In this document: positions 29,196-37,972 of the stretch, in pieces | Layout of the letters: every line of letters starts with the position of its first letter | How positions within the stretch are numbered: the first letter of the stretch is position 1 | NCBI GenBank assembly: GCA_041738295.1 | Contig: JBGSQC010000188.1 | Coordinates: forward strand, 6,896-70,895 | DNA: 64,000 nucleotides | Direction: 5' to 3' | Origin: Zhengella sp041738295 | Lineage (GTDB): Bacteria > Pseudomonadota > Alphaproteobacteria > Rhizobiales > Rhizobiaceae | The notes under the pieces: model-generated | What the model was told of the DNA's origin: nothing | The model's input: only the letters and a program-made list of their open reading frames with translations | Databases searched by the model: none | Program-made: the position numbers and the translations under genes

Positions 29196-29591
29196 ATGAA
29201 GCCCGCCAGACTTTTCGTCGCCCTCGCCCTGTCGCTTGCCACCGCACTTCCGGCGATGGCCGCATGTTCCGATCCGGCGGGTCCTGGCGTTGACTGGCGC
29301 AACTGCAGCAAGCCCGGCGCGGAACTGGCCGACGCGGACTTGAGCAATGCCAACCTGAAGGGCGCTGACCTTCGGAACGCAGACTTGACCGGCGCTAACC
29401 TGACCGGCGCTAACCTGACTGGAGCAAACTTGACCGGCGCCTTGCTGTCTGGTGCGGATTTGATGGGCGCCGACCTGACCGCCGCATTGTTGGATGATGC
29501 TGATTTGACCGATACCACCTGGACAGATGGAACCAATTGTGCCGATGGCAACGTCTTGAACCGCAGTCGCATCGGAACCTGTCCCAATTGA
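29196..29591 (+). CDS. Exported pentapeptide-repeat protein 3
   Basis: A 131-residue paralogue, the shortest. Signal peptide, Cys24, Cys37, about 13 pentapeptide repeats (42-107), WTDG and Cys115/Cys129. The first half closely matches protein 2 (KPARLFVALALS, PGVDW). Four near-identical 15-base units at 29385-29444 encode the central repeats. CGGAG precedes the ATG at 29196; the open frame continues upstream into the end of gene 2 but lacks a signal there. Exported location is inferred from the signal peptide; function unknown. Confidence 0.86.
   Translation: MKPARLFVALALSLATALPAMAACSDPAGPGVDWRNCSKPGAELADADLSNANLKGADLRNADLTGANLTGANLTGANLTGALLSGADLMGADLTAALLDDADLTDTTWTDGTNCADGNVLNRSRIGTCPN
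29385..29444 (+). repeat. Four 15-base tandem units inside pentapeptide gene 3
   Basis: Units start at 29385, 29400, 29415 and 29430; the first two differ at one base (TTGACCGGCGCTAAC, CTGACCGGCGCTAAC). Each encodes one L-T-G-A-x pentapeptide. Such units can expand or shrink by slippage without breaking the frame. Confidence 0.8.
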
Positions 29592-29680
29592 ACAGATGAC
29601 ATTGTGACAAGGAGCGGAAACCTGGCTGACCGTTGATGATGCCGGGTCAGGTGGGTTGGCGAAGTTTCATCGCCATGGAA

Positions 29681-29718
29681 AACAAAACGGCCGCCCCTTG
29701 CAGGGCGGCCGTTTTGTT
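29681..29718. terminator. Bidirectional intrinsic terminator
   Basis: A perfect 16-bp inverted repeat, AACAAAACGGCCGCCC (29681-29696) and its complement (29703-29718), with a six-base loop. The A-run and T-run flank the GC stem, so it can end both the pentapeptide transcript and the fadL-type gene, which converge here. Confidence 0.85.
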
Positions 29719-29740
29719 TGGCCAAGTTCAAATCCGGTGG

Positions 29741-30988
29741 TCAGAACTTGTACTTCCAGCCAACCGTGGCCGACCACTGGTTCATGCGAATGGCAATGGT
29801 TCCGGGTGTCGGACCGAAGGGGGTGACTTCGGACCCTTTCACCTTGTTTGAGAAAGCGTGAATGACGGCAAAATCAACCGTGCTTTTATCCGAAACCTTG
29901 ACGGAACCACCCGCCGTGATGTGATGCTGCACGACGCCGGGCGCCAGAATACCAAGCGTCACGTCTTCGCTGCCAACCGGGTTGGTGGAAAAGGCGTAGC
30001 CTGCGCGCCAGGTGAAGGTTTCGTTCTGGCGCCATTCGACACCAAGCTTGAAGACATCGACATCATCCCAGCCAAAGCCCGGACCGCGCGCCGTGCCAAG
30101 GAGATTGGCGCTGAACGGGTTGGAGACCGACGCCACGCCGCCATAAAAGATGTGCTGATAGTCAAACATCACCGTCAGGTTTGGTTTGATGTCCCAGGCA
30201 ATGCCCGCTGTGACTGATGCCGGGATGTCGAAGGATCCGCGTTCGGCAAACAGGCCGCGATATTTCGAGAAACGGGACATCCACATCGGCGTTTGTCCGG
30301 CAATGCCGATCCGGAAACTGTCCGAAACGTCGAAGATGGCGCCGGCGCGCAAACCGGCACCGAACGACCAATCATGGCCGCGGTTGGTCAGGTTGGCCGG
30401 ATCGGACGACACACCCGCAAAGGCGCCGAGGCCAGTGGCCTCGAAAGCCTGGATGGCGACGGTCGGCGCAACGCCGAGCGATACGTTGCCGAGATTGACG
30501 GCATAGGTTGCCGACATGAAGGCCTGGGTCAGGTCAACACCTGCACGGCCGCCGCAATAGGTGCTGCCGCATCCGGCGGCTGTCAGGCCGTAAGATGTGT
30601 TCATTCCGCCATTACCATAGATGGAAAAGTTCAGGGCCGAGTTGGCGTCGATGGGGCGGTTGTAGGCCATGTTGGGCACCAGGAAAAAGGTGCGGCCGCT
30701 GTCCTCACTGCCCGGGGGAACGAAGAAGGTACCGGTGGCGGTATAGCCGCGCAACGGCACGAAAGCCTCAAAACCCATGTCGAATTCATGGCCGACACGG
30801 GCGGCGGCAGCCGGGTTGACTGCCGATGACATGGCATCAGACGGATGAGCAACGCCAGCGCCACCGAGCGCACGCTGAACCGGTCCGTAGCCGAGCGCGA
30901 AATAGCCTTCGGTTGCTGACGCGGCATTCACCCCGGCGAGCAATCCCGCCAGGAAAACAGGCACAATACGAGTGGCTTTGGTTTTCAT
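29741..30988 (-). CDS. OmpP1/FadL family outer-membrane transporter
   Basis: A 415-residue outer-membrane beta-barrel protein for long-chain fatty acids or other hydrophobic compounds. Signal peptide of about 26 residues (to ASA), then the N-terminal hatch typical of the family (GYFALGYGPVQRALGGAGVAHP and SDAMSSAVNPAA) and alternating barrel strands ending in aromatic residues (VGWKYKF). GGAGG lies close to the ATG. It reads toward the terminator at 29681. A palindrome at 31075-31096 may regulate it. The substrate is not evident; no fad genes are nearby. Confidence 0.9.
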   Translation of the reverse strand: MKTKATRIVPVFLAGLLAGVNAASATEGYFALGYGPVQRALGGAGVAHPSDAMSSAVNPAAAARVGHEFDMGFEAFVPLRGYTATGTFFVPPGSEDSGRTFFLVPNMAYNRPIDANSALNFSIYGNGGMNTSYGLTAAGCGSTYCGGRAGVDLTQAFMSATYAVNLGNVSLGVAPTVAIQAFEATGLGAFAGVSSDPANLTNRGHDWSFGAGLRAGAIFDVSDSFRIGIAGQTPMWMSRFSKYRGLFAERGSFDIPASVTAGIAWDIKPNLTVMFDYQHIFYGGVASVSNPFSANLLGTARGPGFGWDDVDVFKLGVEWRQNETFTWRAGYAFSTNPVGSEDVTLGILAPGVVQHHITAGGSVKVSDKSTVDFAVIHAFSNKVKGSEVTPFGPTPGTIAIRMNQWSATVGWKYKF

Positions 30989-31074
30989 TCTTCCCTCCTC
31001 CATGTCCACTTTTCCCGGATTGCGCTTTGCGCGCTTGTCCCCGTCCGGGAGGACATCATTCATTAATTCAAAGA

Positions 31075-31096
31075 TTCATATATTATCATTTATGAA
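31075..31096. promoter_or_regulatory. AT-rich palindrome upstream of the fadL-type gene
   Basis: TTCATA (31075-31080) and TATGAA (31091-31096) form inverted half-sites around a ten-base AT-rich centre, about 90 bases upstream of the fadL-type start. The AT content and dyad symmetry suggest an operator or promoter core. Confidence 0.4.
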
Positions 31097-31164
31097 GCAG
31101 CAAGCCATCGGTTCACTTGATTGTCATGCTGAGAAATGACCCGTGGTAGGCGGCTCCCAAACGA

Positions 31165-31192
31165 CAAAGGCGCGCCTCGTGGCGCGCCTTTG
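31165..31192 (-). terminator. Intrinsic terminator of the BMP-type ABC operon
   Basis: CAAAGGCGCGCC (31165-31176), loop TCGT, GGCGCGCCTTTG (31181-31192): a perfect 12-bp stem 26 bases after the last-gene stop at 31218, followed by a short T-rich stretch on the minus strand. Confidence 0.75.
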
Positions 31193-31217
31193 CATGAACG
31201 TTTCGAAGACGTTCAGC

Positions 31218-32288
31218 TTATTCCGGCAGCTTGTCGTCCACGCCCTTGACGTAGAACTTCATGCCGAGCAGCGTGCCGTCATCCGACACTTCGCCTGCCT
31301 TAAGCCATTCGCTTCCGTCCTGCTTCATCACCGGGCCGGTGAAGGGATGCAGCGTGCCTGCCTTGATGTCGGCTTCGGTCTTCTCGGCCATTGCCTTCAC
31401 GTCTTCCGGCACGTTGGTGTAAGGCGCCATGGCAAGGATGCCGTCCTTCAGGCCGTCCCATGAGGACTCGCCACCCTTCCAGGTGCCGTCGATCGCCATC
31501 TTGATGCGCTTGGCATAGTACGGGCCCCAGGTGTCGAGAATGGCCGACATCTGCGACTTCGGTCCGGCCTTGATCTGGTCAAAGGCCTGGCCAAACGCCT
31601 TGATGCCGCGTTCTTCTGCAACCTGCATCGGACCGGTGGAGTCTGTGTGCTGGGTCAGCACGTCCACGCCCTGGTCGATCAGCGCCTTGGCGGCATCGGC
31701 TTCCTTGCCGGCGTCAAACCAGGTGTTGACCCAAACGACCTTCAGCTTGAAATCCGGGTTGACGGACTGGGCGCCGAGCAGGAAGGAGTTGATGCCCATG
31801 ACCACTTCCGGGATCGGGAAGGAGGCGATGTAGCCGGCCGTGCCGGTCTTCGACATCTTGCCAGCTATCTGGCCGATGATGTAGCGGCCCTCATAGAAGC
31901 GCGAATTGTAGGTCGTCACATTCGGCGCGGTCTTGTAGCCGGTCGCATGTTCGAACTTCACGTCCGGGAACTTGGCGGCGACCGCCAGTGTCGGGTCCAT
32001 GAAGCCGAAGGAGGTGGTGAAGATCAGGCCGCAGCCCTGGCGGGCGAAACGCTCGATGGCGCGTTCGGCGTCCGGACCTTCAGGAATGTTTTCGACAAAC
32101 AGCAGCTCAGCGGCGTCGCCCAGTTCCTTCTGGGCATATTCGCGGCCGGCCTCATGGGCCTGCGTCCAGCCGCCGTCGGTCTTGGAGCCCACATAGATGA
32201 AGCAGGCCTTGAACTTGTCGGCGGCCTGCGCCTGCGAGGCGAGCACCACCGCAAGTGCGGTCGAGAAACCAAGGATGAATTTGTTCAT
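31218..32288 (-). CDS. BMP family ABC substrate-binding protein
   Basis: A 356-residue periplasmic protein of the BMP/Med family, which binds purine nucleosides or related ligands. Signal peptide 1-22 (ASQAQAADK). Family segments: CFIYVGSKTDGGWTQAHE and GLIFTTSFGFMD, AGYIASFPIPEVVMGINSF. The start at MNKFILGFS directly precedes the signal; five residues upstream are dropped. It follows two permeases and a double ATPase on the same strand, as last gene of a complete nucleoside-type importer. The ligand is inferred from the family only. Confidence 0.93.
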   Translation of the reverse strand: MNKFILGFSTALAVVLASQAQAADKFKACFIYVGSKTDGGWTQAHEAGREYAQKELGDAAELLFVENIPEGPDAERAIERFARQGCGLIFTTSFGFMDPTLAVAAKFPDVKFEHATGYKTAPNVTTYNSRFYEGRYIIGQIAGKMSKTGTAGYIASFPIPEVVMGINSFLLGAQSVNPDFKLKVVWVNTWFDAGKEADAAKALIDQGVDVLTQHTDSTGPMQVAEERGIKAFGQAFDQIKAGPKSQMSAILDTWGPYYAKRIKMAIDGTWKGGESSWDGLKDGILAMAPYTNVPEDVKAMAEKTEADIKAGTLHPFTGPVMKQDGSEWLKAGEVSDDGTLLGMKFYVKGVDDKLPE

Positions 32289-32351
32289 GTCGTCACCTTT
32301 CACAGAATACCGGACATTCCCGGCGGATTTGTCTCTTCCCTTGAGGCGTTT

Positions 32352-33272
32352 TCATCGGTCGGGCACGAAGGGTTGTGCCAGCGAGGCCGGCGTGTTCATC
32401 ACCGTCAACCGCCTGTTTCGAGAGATGAGCACAAGCACGATGATCGTTGCAAGATAGGGCAGCGAGGAAAGCAGTTGAGAAGGAATGCCGAAGCCAAGTG
32501 CCTGGGCATGCAGCTGGCCAATTGTGACGGCACCGAAAAGATAGGCGCCACCCAGCACGCGCCATGGCCGCCAGGATGCAAACACCACCAGCGCCAGCGC
32601 AATCCAACCGCGCCCTGCCGTCATGTTCTCCACCCATTGCGGCACATAGACCAGCGAAAGGTGGGCACCAGCCAGGCCTGCGCAGGCGCCACCGAACATC
32701 ACGGCAAGATAGCGGTATTTCAGCACCGGGATGCCGAGCGCGTGGGCCGACTTGTGGCTGTCACCAACTGAGCGAAGTGTCAGCCCGGTGCGCGTGCGGA
32801 ACAGAAACCACGTGACGCCAAAAACCAGCAGGATTGACATGTAGAAGATAGGGTCCTGGCCGAAGATAAGCCGGCCAACCAGCGGTATGTCGGTCAGGTA
32901 AGGGATCGAGAGCGACGGCAGGCGCACGCCTGCGGTGCCAACGAAACTCTCGCCTATCATGCCCGAAAGCCCGATGCCGAGAAGTGTCAGAGAAAGGCCT
33001 GTGGCAACCTGGTTGGTTGCCAGTGACAGGGTGAGCACGGCAAAGAGGACCGAAAGCACGGCACCGGCGGCAATGCCGGCCAGCACGCCGACCCAAGGGT
33101 TTCCGGTCGTCACCGCTGCAGCAAAGCCGCATACCGCGCCGATGACCATCATGCCCTCGACGCCGAGATTGAGCACGCCCGAACGCTCCACCACCAATTC
33201 GCCCATGGCCGCAATCAGCAGCGGCGTGGCAGCGGTGGCGATGGTCAGCAAGATGTTTTGAAAAATATCCAT
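32352..33272 (-). CDS. Nucleoside-type ABC permease (second)
   Basis: A 306-residue permease of the branched-chain/BPD_transp_2 family, about eight to ten membrane segments, related to NupC/YufQ-type permeases of BMP importers. The segment GELVVERSGVLNLGVEGMM near the N-terminus is typical of this subfamily. It begins 11 bases after the stop of the first permease, at MDIFQNILLT. An ATG upstream in frame overlaps that permease and was not used. Confidence 0.92.
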   Translation of the reverse strand: MDIFQNILLTIATAATPLLIAAMGELVVERSGVLNLGVEGMMVIGAVCGFAAAVTTGNPWVGVLAGIAAGAVLSVLFAVLTLSLATNQVATGLSLTLLGIGLSGMIGESFVGTAGVRLPSLSIPYLTDIPLVGRLIFGQDPIFYMSILLVFGVTWFLFRTRTGLTLRSVGDSHKSAHALGIPVLKYRYLAVMFGGACAGLAGAHLSLVYVPQWVENMTAGRGWIALALVVFASWRPWRVLGGAYLFGAVTIGQLHAQALGFGIPSQLLSSLPYLATIIVLVLISRNRRLTVMNTPASLAQPFVPDR

Positions 33273-33282
33273 GGTCTGCTCC

Positions 33283-34365
33283 TCAGGCCCCAGCCTTGAC
33301 CTGCCCGCCAATGCGGATGCGGTAGTGGATCAACGTGTCGCAGGCCAGCACGAAGAAAAGCAGCAAGCCCTGGAAAATGCGCGCCACCTTGTCTGAAATG
33401 CCGAGTGTCATCTGTGCAGCCTCTCCGCCCAAATAGGTAATGGCCAGCACAAATCCGGCCGCTACCGCGCCGAGCGGATTGAGACGGCCGAGGAAGGCCA
33501 CGATGATGGCGGCAAACCCGTATCCCGGCGAGATGGTCTCGCGCAGCTGGCCAATGGCACCGGAAACTTCCGATATGCCGGCAAGACCAGCCAGCCCGCC
33601 CGACAGCATGAAGGCAAAGAAAACCATCTTGCTCGATGAGAAGCCGGCAAAGCGCCCTGCCCGCGGGCTTTCGCCGATCACCCGCACTTCAAAGCCCTTC
33701 ATGGTGCGGCTCATCATGATCCAGACGAGCACTGCCGCAACAAGGGCAAAAACGATCCCGTAATGCGCGCTGCCTTGCGACGGCGCGATTTCGGCGAGTT
33801 CGGCTGCCTTCGGAAACCGGATCGAGCCCGGGAAATTGTTGCCGTTGGGGTCCCGCAGCGGCCCGCGCACCAGCCAGTCGAGGAAAAGCTGGGCGATATA
33901 GACCAGCATCAGGCTGGTCAGGATCTCGTTGGTGTTGAAGCGGGTCTTGAGATAGGCCGGGATGGCCCCCATCGCTGCGCCACCGGCAAAACCGAGCAGC
34001 AGCATCACAGGCAAGGTCAGAAAATTCTGGAAGCCCGGCATGAAGATCGGCACCATGGAACCGGCAATGCCGCCCATGATGAACTGGCCTTCGGCACCGA
34101 TGTTCCAGTTGTTTGAGCGGTAGCAGACCGTGAGGCCGACCGCGATGAGGATTAACGGTGCGGCCTTGATCGCCAATTCGTGCAACTGCCAGACCTCGGT
34201 CAGCGGCGCGACGAAATAGATGAACAGCGCTTCCAGAGGCGGCTTTCCGAGCGACGCGAAAATAATGGCACCGGTGATGAGTGTCAGGCCCAGCGCAATA
34301 AAGGGCGAGAGTGCGGCAAACAGCGAAGAATGCTGCGGACGTTTGACAAGTTCGATGCGCATCAT
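33283..34365 (-). CDS. Nucleoside-type ABC permease (first)
   Basis: A 360-residue permease partner in the same family, with about ten helices and the typical NWNIGAEGQFIMGGIAG segment. The ATGATG start overlaps the TGA of the ATPase gene, so translation is coupled. With the second permease it would form the membrane heterodimer of the nucleoside-type importer. Confidence 0.92.
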   Translation of the reverse strand: MMRIELVKRPQHSSLFAALSPFIALGLTLITGAIIFASLGKPPLEALFIYFVAPLTEVWQLHELAIKAAPLILIAVGLTVCYRSNNWNIGAEGQFIMGGIAGSMVPIFMPGFQNFLTLPVMLLLGFAGGAAMGAIPAYLKTRFNTNEILTSLMLVYIAQLFLDWLVRGPLRDPNGNNFPGSIRFPKAAELAEIAPSQGSAHYGIVFALVAAVLVWIMMSRTMKGFEVRVIGESPRAGRFAGFSSSKMVFFAFMLSGGLAGLAGISEVSGAIGQLRETISPGYGFAAIIVAFLGRLNPLGAVAAGFVLAITYLGGEAAQMTLGISDKVARIFQGLLLFFVLACDTLIHYRIRIGGQVKAGA

Positions 34366-35945
34366 GCCCCCTCGATCAGCTCATGGGCCAGCTCATGGCC
34401 GGCGTGCCCAGGTTCGGCGCCGCCCATCAGCAGCCCGATCTTCTCGTAGGTCGCCTCGGCAATTGGCACCGGTTTCGACAGCTTTCCGTCATGCATGACG
34501 GCAATGGCGTCGCACATTTCAAACAGCTCATCGAGATCCTGGCTGATGACGAGGACGGCGGAACCGGCGCGGGCGAGCGCGATCAGGGCCTGGCGAATGC
34601 GCGCTGCCGCGCCTGCATCGACCCCCCAGGTCGGCTGGTTGACGACCATCACCGAGGGGTTGCGATCCAGTTCCCGCCCAATGATGAATTTTTGCAAATT
34701 GCCGCCGGAAAGCGCGGCGGCTTCGGGATCGGGCGCGCTCTTGCGCACATCCATCTCGGCAATCACCCGCTGGGCGGCGGCCTTGACAGCGCCTGAGCGA
34801 ACGAAGCCGAATGAACCGGTCAGGGCCTTGGCGTCCGTCACATGGCGCGACAGCAGCAGATTGTCAGACAATGCCATGGCGGGTGCTGCCCCGTGGCCAA
34901 GGCGTTCTTCGGGAACAAAGGCTGCACCCAGCTTGCGGCGCCCTGAAATGCCGAGACGTCCTGCATCTGTCCCGCGCAAGCGAACCGCTCCGGCTTCTCC
35001 CTGCAGCACTTCGCCAGAGACGGCTTCGAACAGTTCGCCCTGACCGTTGCCTGCAACGCCTGCAATGCCGATCACTTCCCCGGCGCGTACTTTCAGCGAA
35101 ATATCGCGCAACGGCATGGCAAAGGGCGTGGCAGGCAGACGCGACAGCTTGGTGATTTCAAGCAGCACATCACCGACGGTCCCATCCAGCGCCGGGCGTT
35201 CGACACCCTTCACTTCGGAACCCACCATCATGTTGGCAAGTGAAGTCGCAGTCTCATTGCGGGGGACACAATGGCCCACCACCTTTCCGTGGCGCAAAAC
35301 GGTTGCCTTGTCGCACAGGCGCTTCACCTCATCGAGGCGGTGCGAGATGTAGAGGATGGATTTGCCTTCCGATTTAAGGCGCTCGAGCGTGACAAACAGG
35401 CGGTCGGCCTCCTGCGGGGTCAGCACCGAAGTTGGTTCATCAAGAATGATGAGATCGGGTTCCTGAAGCAGGCAGCGGATGATCTCGATGCGCTGGCGCT
35501 CACCCACCGACAGGTCGCCCACCATGGAATGGGGATCAAGCGGCAGTCCGTATTCATTGGATATGCGGCGCGCCTCTTCGGCAATCGATGAAATCGGCTG
35601 GTCGCTTGAAAGCGAGAGCGCGATGTTTTCGGCCGCCGTCAGCGCCTCGAACAAGGAGAAGTGCTGGAACACCATGCCAATGCCGAGTTGGCGGGCATGA
35701 CTGGGAGACTTGATGGTGGCGGGCTTGCCTTCCCACTCGATGGTGCCGCCATTCGGCTCCAGAGTGCCAAACAGCATTTTGACGAGTGTGGACTTGCCCG
35801 CTCCGTTTTCACCGAGGAGGGCATGGATTTCACCCTTGCCAATGGTCAGGTCCACTTGATTGCACGCGGTGAGCGACCCGAAGACCTTTGTCAGGCCTTT
35901 CACGTCAAGCAGGCGCACGTCTCCCCCCGGCTTGTTTTCAGCCAA
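34362..35945 (-). CDS. Nucleoside/sugar-type ABC double ATPase
   Basis: A 527-residue ATP-binding protein made of two fused ABC domains, as in sugar and BMP-type nucleoside importers. Domain 1 has Walker A GENGAGKST, signature LSVGERQR, Walker B LIILDEPTSVL. Domain 2 (from about 265) has a degenerate Walker A (GVAGNGQGE), signature LSGGNLQK and a Walker B-like MVVNQPTWGVD, so only the first site is likely catalytic. It is the first gene of the importer operon ATPase-permease-permease-binding protein. Confidence 0.93.
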   Translation of the reverse strand: MAENKPGGDVRLLDVKGLTKVFGSLTACNQVDLTIGKGEIHALLGENGAGKSTLVKMLFGTLEPNGGTIEWEGKPATIKSPSHARQLGIGMVFQHFSLFEALTAAENIALSLSSDQPISSIAEEARRISNEYGLPLDPHSMVGDLSVGERQRIEIIRCLLQEPDLIILDEPTSVLTPQEADRLFVTLERLKSEGKSILYISHRLDEVKRLCDKATVLRHGKVVGHCVPRNETATSLANMMVGSEVKGVERPALDGTVGDVLLEITKLSRLPATPFAMPLRDISLKVRAGEVIGIAGVAGNGQGELFEAVSGEVLQGEAGAVRLRGTDAGRLGISGRRKLGAAFVPEERLGHGAAPAMALSDNLLLSRHVTDAKALTGSFGFVRSGAVKAAAQRVIAEMDVRKSAPDPEAAALSGGNLQKFIIGRELDRNPSVMVVNQPTWGVDAGAAARIRQALIALARAGSAVLVISQDLDELFEMCDAIAVMHDGKLSKPVPIAEATYEKIGLLMGGAEPGHAGHELAHELIEGA

Positions 35946-36065
35946 TCGACTTCTCCTGTTCCCACTTGTTATTTTGAGAGGATGCTAATCCCCTTTCCAT
36001 CCCCAGCGGAACGGAATGCAGTCTTGAAACAGCTTCAATCTTTTCGCAGGCAATGAAAAGCCACT

Positions 36066-37043
36066 TTACGGGATGAGAACGGTAGTGCCGGTGGTCCTGC
36101 GTCCTTCGAGGTCAGCATGCGCGCGGCCGGCATCTTTCAGGGCGTAACTCTGGTTGACGTTGATGGTCACGATGCCCTTGGCGACCAGATCAAACAGTTC
36201 ACCGGCCGCGGTTTCAAGTTCGGCACGCGGCGCGACATAGGTGAAGAGCGTTGGGCGGGTGGCGAAGAGCGACCCCTTTTGCGACAGATGGGCAAGGTTG
36301 AACCCTTCAATGGGTCCGGACGACTGGCCAAACGAGACAAACAGGCCGAAAGGCTTCAGGCAGTCCAGCGATCCGGGATAGGTATCCTTGCCGACGGAAT
36401 CATAGACCACGTCGCATTTTGCCCCGCCGGTCAGCTTTGCCACTTCAGCAACAAAGTCCTGATCCCGGTAGTTGATCACATGATCGTAGCCATGGGCCAG
36501 CGCCAGCTTCACTTTGTCGGCTGAGCCTGCCGTGCCGATGGTGTTCACGCCCAGATGCTTTGCCCATTGTCCGGCAATCAGGCCAACGCCGCCGGCCGCG
36601 GCATGGAACAGGATCTTGTCGCCGGCCTTGGCCTTGAAGGTGCGGCGCAGCAGGTACCAGGCGGTCATGCCCTTTAGCATCATGCCGGCAGCCTGTTCGT
36701 CCGAAACTCCTTCGGGAATTTTCACCAGACGGTCGGCGGCAATCACCCGCTTTTCAGCATAGGCGCCGATGGTGGCGGCATAAGCGACGCGGTCACCCAC
36801 AGCCAGGTTCGTGACACCTGCGCCGAGCGCCTCGACAACGCCGGCACCTTCATTGCCCGGAATAAGCGGAAGGCCGTTCGGTGCAGGGTAAAGCCCGGAG
36901 CGGAAATAGGTGTCGATGAAGTTGAGGCCGATGGCTGTGTGACGGATCAATGCCTCGCCCGGGCCGGGAGTCGGCACGGTCACATCCTCATAAGTCAGGA
37001 CATCGGGGCCGCCGGTCTTGTGGATGCGGATTGCTTTTTGCAT
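36066..37043 (-). CDS. NADPH:quinone oxidoreductase (zinc-independent MDR)
   Basis: A 325-residue medium-chain dehydrogenase/reductase of the QOR group (QorA-like), which reduces quinones with NADPH. N-terminal MQKAIRIHKTGGPDVLTYEDV, GxxGVG nucleotide loop (AAAGGVGLIAGQWAK) and no structural-zinc cysteines, as expected. It starts three bases after the pcs stop on the same strand, so the two are probably cotranscribed; no functional link is obvious. Confidence 0.92.
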   Translation of the reverse strand: MQKAIRIHKTGGPDVLTYEDVTVPTPGPGEALIRHTAIGLNFIDTYFRSGLYPAPNGLPLIPGNEGAGVVEALGAGVTNLAVGDRVAYAATIGAYAEKRVIAADRLVKIPEGVSDEQAAGMMLKGMTAWYLLRRTFKAKAGDKILFHAAAGGVGLIAGQWAKHLGVNTIGTAGSADKVKLALAHGYDHVINYRDQDFVAEVAKLTGGAKCDVVYDSVGKDTYPGSLDCLKPFGLFVSFGQSSGPIEGFNLAHLSQKGSLFATRPTLFTYVAPRAELETAAGELFDLVAKGIVTINVNQSYALKDAGRAHADLEGRRTTGTTVLIP

Positions 37044-37046
37044 GGG

Positions 37047-37793
37047 TCAGGCTGCCTTTTTTCCGAGATCCGGGAAGAATTGCATGATGGCGCCAATTCC
37101 GTAGAGATAGGCGCCGGTGATCATAATGCCGATTTTGGTCAGCGCATCGGCCTGCATGCCCTGGACCAGCGCGATCACGCCGAACAGGCACCAGACCAGA
37201 AAGACACCCAGATTGAGCGGGCGCAGCCGCTTGACCCGTACCGGATGCAGGAAGTGGATCGGCACGAAGCTCAGCACGGCCGAGACGACCACCACGGCAA
37301 ACGAGGTCCACTCGCCGGGTTCGATGACGAACAGCGTGAAGACCACCATGTTCCAGACGACCGGGAAACCCTTGAAGAAATTCTCCTTCGTCTTCATCGA
37401 GGTGTCGGCATAGTAGATGGCGCTTGAGATGACGATGATGGCGGCAGACAGGAACGACAGCCCCTCGCCCATGAAACCCCGATTGTAGAGCGCAAAGGCC
37501 GGGATCAACACATAGGTGACATAGTCGATGATGTTGTCGAGCATGTCGCCGGACCATGTCGGCAGCACCACCTTGACCTGCAGCTTGCGGGCAATCGGCC
37601 CGTCAATGCCGTCAACGAAGAGCGCCAATCCCAGCCATAGGAACATGGCCGTCCAGTTTTCTTCTGCCGCGGCAACAAGCGAGAGAAAAGCCAGGAACGA
37701 CCCTGATGCGGTGAGCAAATGGACCGAGAAGGCCTTGGCCTGCGGCCAGTTCACCTTCTTTCCCGTCGGCCGGGAGAACAGGGGCCGCTTCAA
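37047..37793 (-). CDS. pcs: Phosphatidylcholine synthase
   Basis: A 248-residue membrane CDP-alcohol phosphotransferase that joins choline to CDP-diacylglycerol to give phosphatidylcholine. The Pcs-type signature DG-x2-AR-x12-G-x3-D-x3-D is complete (DGPIAR ... SGDMLDNIID). About eight helices; AFSVHLLTASGSFLAFL at the N-terminus is typical of rhizobial Pcs. No ATG fits; the start is a TTG at 37793 with GGAG eight bases upstream. A possible 12-codon ORF ends on top of this start. Phosphatidylcholine synthesis is common in plant- and animal-associated Hyphomicrobiales. Confidence 0.92.
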   Translation of the reverse strand: MKRPLFSRPTGKKVNWPQAKAFSVHLLTASGSFLAFLSLVAAAEENWTAMFLWLGLALFVDGIDGPIARKLQVKVVLPTWSGDMLDNIIDYVTYVLIPAFALYNRGFMGEGLSFLSAAIIVISSAIYYADTSMKTKENFFKGFPVVWNMVVFTLFVIEPGEWTSFAVVVVSAVLSFVPIHFLHPVRVKRLRPLNLGVFLVWCLFGVIALVQGMQADALTKIGIMITGAYLYGIGAIMQFFPDLGKKAA

Positions 37794-37828
37794 GTACCCG
37801 TCTCCGTCTTACCGGTCAGCGTTTGCAT
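37790..37828 (-). CDS. Possible 12-codon leader ORF upstream of pcs
   Basis: ATG at 37828 opens a 12-codon frame (MQTLTGKTETGT) whose TGA overlaps the TTG start of pcs (TTGA). A strong GAGGG Shine-Dalgarno sits six to seven bases before the ATG, better than the one for pcs itself. It could couple translation into pcs. It may equally be chance; there is no other support. Confidence 0.3.
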   Translation of the reverse strand: MQTLTGKTETGT

Positions 37829-37972
37829 GATTGGTCCCTCATTGGCATGCCGCGAAACTAGGACATGGCAGACCTGTCTCACAAGACCCATTGCGTCGAT
37901 CAGGGCAATTGTCCTTTTCCACTCGCCTGCCCTATATCCACAGGCAGTTGATCTTTCAAAGGTGGCGATGCC

